Source: Bdellovibrionales bacterium (GTDB taxonomy: Bacteria > Bdellovibrionota > UBA1018 > CAIMNF01). Taken from it: a DNA stretch of 12,824 bases. Below the pieces are notes generated by a model. That model had not been told where the DNA came from and searched no databases. It saw nothing but the letters and a program-made list of their open reading frames with translations. The stretch is from positions 1 to 12,824 of the forward strand of contig CANGWP010000057.1 in NCBI GenBank assembly GCA_947457605.1. Reading direction: 5' to 3'. Position 1 is the stretch's first letter. Each line of letters opens with the position of its first letter. A program made the translations under genes and the position numbers. Below, piece after piece: positions 11,763-12,824 of this stretch.

Positions 11763-12824
11763 AGACCTCTTACAATACGCTCTATTTGATCGACATCAGT
11801 TCATTTATTTTCCGTGCCTTTTACGCGGTCCGCGAACTTACCGCCCCTGACGGTACTCCTGTGAATGCCGTGTATGGTGTGGCCACCATGCTGCAACGGC
11901 TCATGGATGAGGCCGATCCCAAGTTCCTCGCAGTGGTCTATGATTCGAAGGAAGCTTCCTTTCGAAAAATCAAATACCCGGAATACAAGGCCAATCGTTC
12001 CGCTCCTCCTGAAATGCTTCTTCCCCAGTTCGAAATCATTGAAGAACTCGTGAATCAGATGGGAATTCCCTCATTCCGACAATCCGGAGTCGAGGCAGAT
12101 GATTTGATCGCAACCCTGAATCGCGTTTGGAAAAATGATGAACCCAAACACCGCGTGGTGATTGTCAGTGGGGACAAGGATCTCATGGCGCTTGTGGATT
12201 CCAAGACCCAGGTCTGGGACACGATGAAGGAAGTGCACTACACTCCGCATGAAGTGATTGAAAAGTTCGGAGTTGAGCCATCGCAGGTGCGGGATTATCT
12301 CGCGATGGTGGGTGATTCTTCTGACAACATTCCTGGAATCACGGGAATCGGGCCAAAGGGAGCGACCCAGCTTCTTACTGAATTCAAGACTCTGGAGGGT
12401 GTGATCCGGGCTGCAAAAGAAGGAAAAGTGAAGGGCAAGAAGGGCGAGCAAATCGTGGACGGCGAGAAGCTTGCAATCCTCTCGCAGGAGCTTGCCACTC
12501 TGAAAGAAGACATCGAGCTTGAGATTTCCGCGGAACAGGCACGGTTTGAGTTCAAGGTGCACGCGGGATTGCTTGAGTTCTGCAAACGCTACAACTTCAA
12601 ATCCCTCTTTTCCAAATATTCTTCCCGAGGCGCGGCTCAGGATGCTCCTCCCATTGATTATGTTGCGCCCGCCCTGAACCCAAGGAAGCTTGAGTGGAAG
12701 ACCATCAGCTCAAAAGAGGCGCTTTCCGAATTGATTGCCGAGATGAAGAAGGCAGGGAGCTTTGCTTTTGACACCGAGACTACGTCTCTTGATCCGCGCT
12801 CGGCACGACTCGTCGGAATTGCAA
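11759..12824 (+). CDS. polA: DNA polymerase I, N-terminal part (3' truncated by the window end)
   Basis: 355 codons before the window ends. The 5'-3' exonuclease (flap endonuclease) domain spans about residues 1-290: LIDISSFIFRAFYAV with D12, VYDSKEASFRKIKYPEYKANR with D62, GVEADDL with D114/D115, SGDKDLMALV, and the helix-hairpin-helix GDSSDNIPGITGIGPKGA with D186/D189. The 3'-5' proofreading domain then begins, with an intact metal-binding DxE motif (FAFDTETTSLDP: D338, E340). The polymerase domain should lie beyond the edge. Role: Okazaki-primer removal and gap filling in replication and repair. The start overlaps the RDD gene stop (ATGA). Confidence 0.96.
   Translation, partial: MKTSYNTLYLIDISSFIFRAFYAVRELTAPDGTPVNAVYGVATMLQRLMDEADPKFLAVVYDSKEASFRKIKYPEYKANRSAPPEMLLPQFEIIEELVNQMGIPSFRQSGVEADDLIATLNRVWKNDEPKHRVVIVSGDKDLMALVDSKTQVWDTMKEVHYTPHEVIEKFGVEPSQVRDYLAMVGDSSDNIPGITGIGPKGATQLLTEFKTLEGVIRAAKEGKVKGKKGEQIVDGEKLAILSQELATLKEDIELEISAEQARFEFKVHAGLLEFCKRYNFKSLFSKYSSRGAAQDAPPIDYVAPALNPRKLEWKTISSKEALSELIAEMKKAGSFAFDTETTSLDPRSARLVGIA

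Overview
The window looks like a contig end from a Gram-negative bacterium with an outer membrane. GmhA (heptose for LPS) and ExbB/ExbD-type inner-membrane motor proteins support this. Base composition is roughly balanced. A giant Cys-rich RCC1-repeat protein, a receptor-less chemotaxis-like cassette and a one-TolQ/two-TolR motor would fit a Bdellovibrionota/Myxococcota-type ('deltaproteobacterial') gliding or predatory bacterium. That placement is an inference from gene content; no rRNA is present to confirm it. I saw no tRNA, rRNA or CRISPR array.

Layout. (1) Positions 1-37 are pure G, probably a sequencing or assembly artefact at a contig edge. (2) 41-4252 (+) is a 5'-truncated gene of at least 1403 codons. 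It encodes two RCC1-type beta-propeller repeat arrays, separated by a duplicated domain of unknown family and followed by Ig-like C-terminal domains. The second array is an almost exact 150-bp tandem repeat. (3) 4261-5489 is a mobile-element cluster: a complete IS1/IS1595-like insertion sequence with one transposase on the minus strand, directly followed by a ~189-bp MITE-like element with the same ends. (4) 5530-8388 (+) is a tight, overlapping operon: a REC-HPt-CheA-core hybrid kinase lacking the CheW-binding domain, a CheY-like receiver, and a STAS-CheX phosphatase. (5) 8389-10184 (-) is a convergent operon of one ExbB/TolQ/MotA-like gene and two ExbD/TolR-like genes. Its last stop codon touches the stop codon of the CheX gene. 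(6) 10347-10679 (-) is thioredoxin, with a strong intrinsic terminator at 10271-10303. (7) 10727-12824 (+) is gmhA, an RDD-family membrane protein and the 5' third of polA, closely packed.

How they may work together. The three signalling genes contain every step of a chemotaxis phosphorelay except the receptor and CheW: kinase with HPt, receiver, and receiver phosphatase. They converge on a proton-driven 1+2 motor resembling the AglR/AglQ/AglS gliding motor. A signal-controlled motor is a reasonable hypothesis, but the sequence does not prove a functional link. The most unusual sequence-level signals are the two hypervariable residues repeated in each nearly identical RCC1 unit, the IS/MITE tandem, and a sigma-28-like promoter at the MITE edge that would give a nearly leaderless kinase mRNA.
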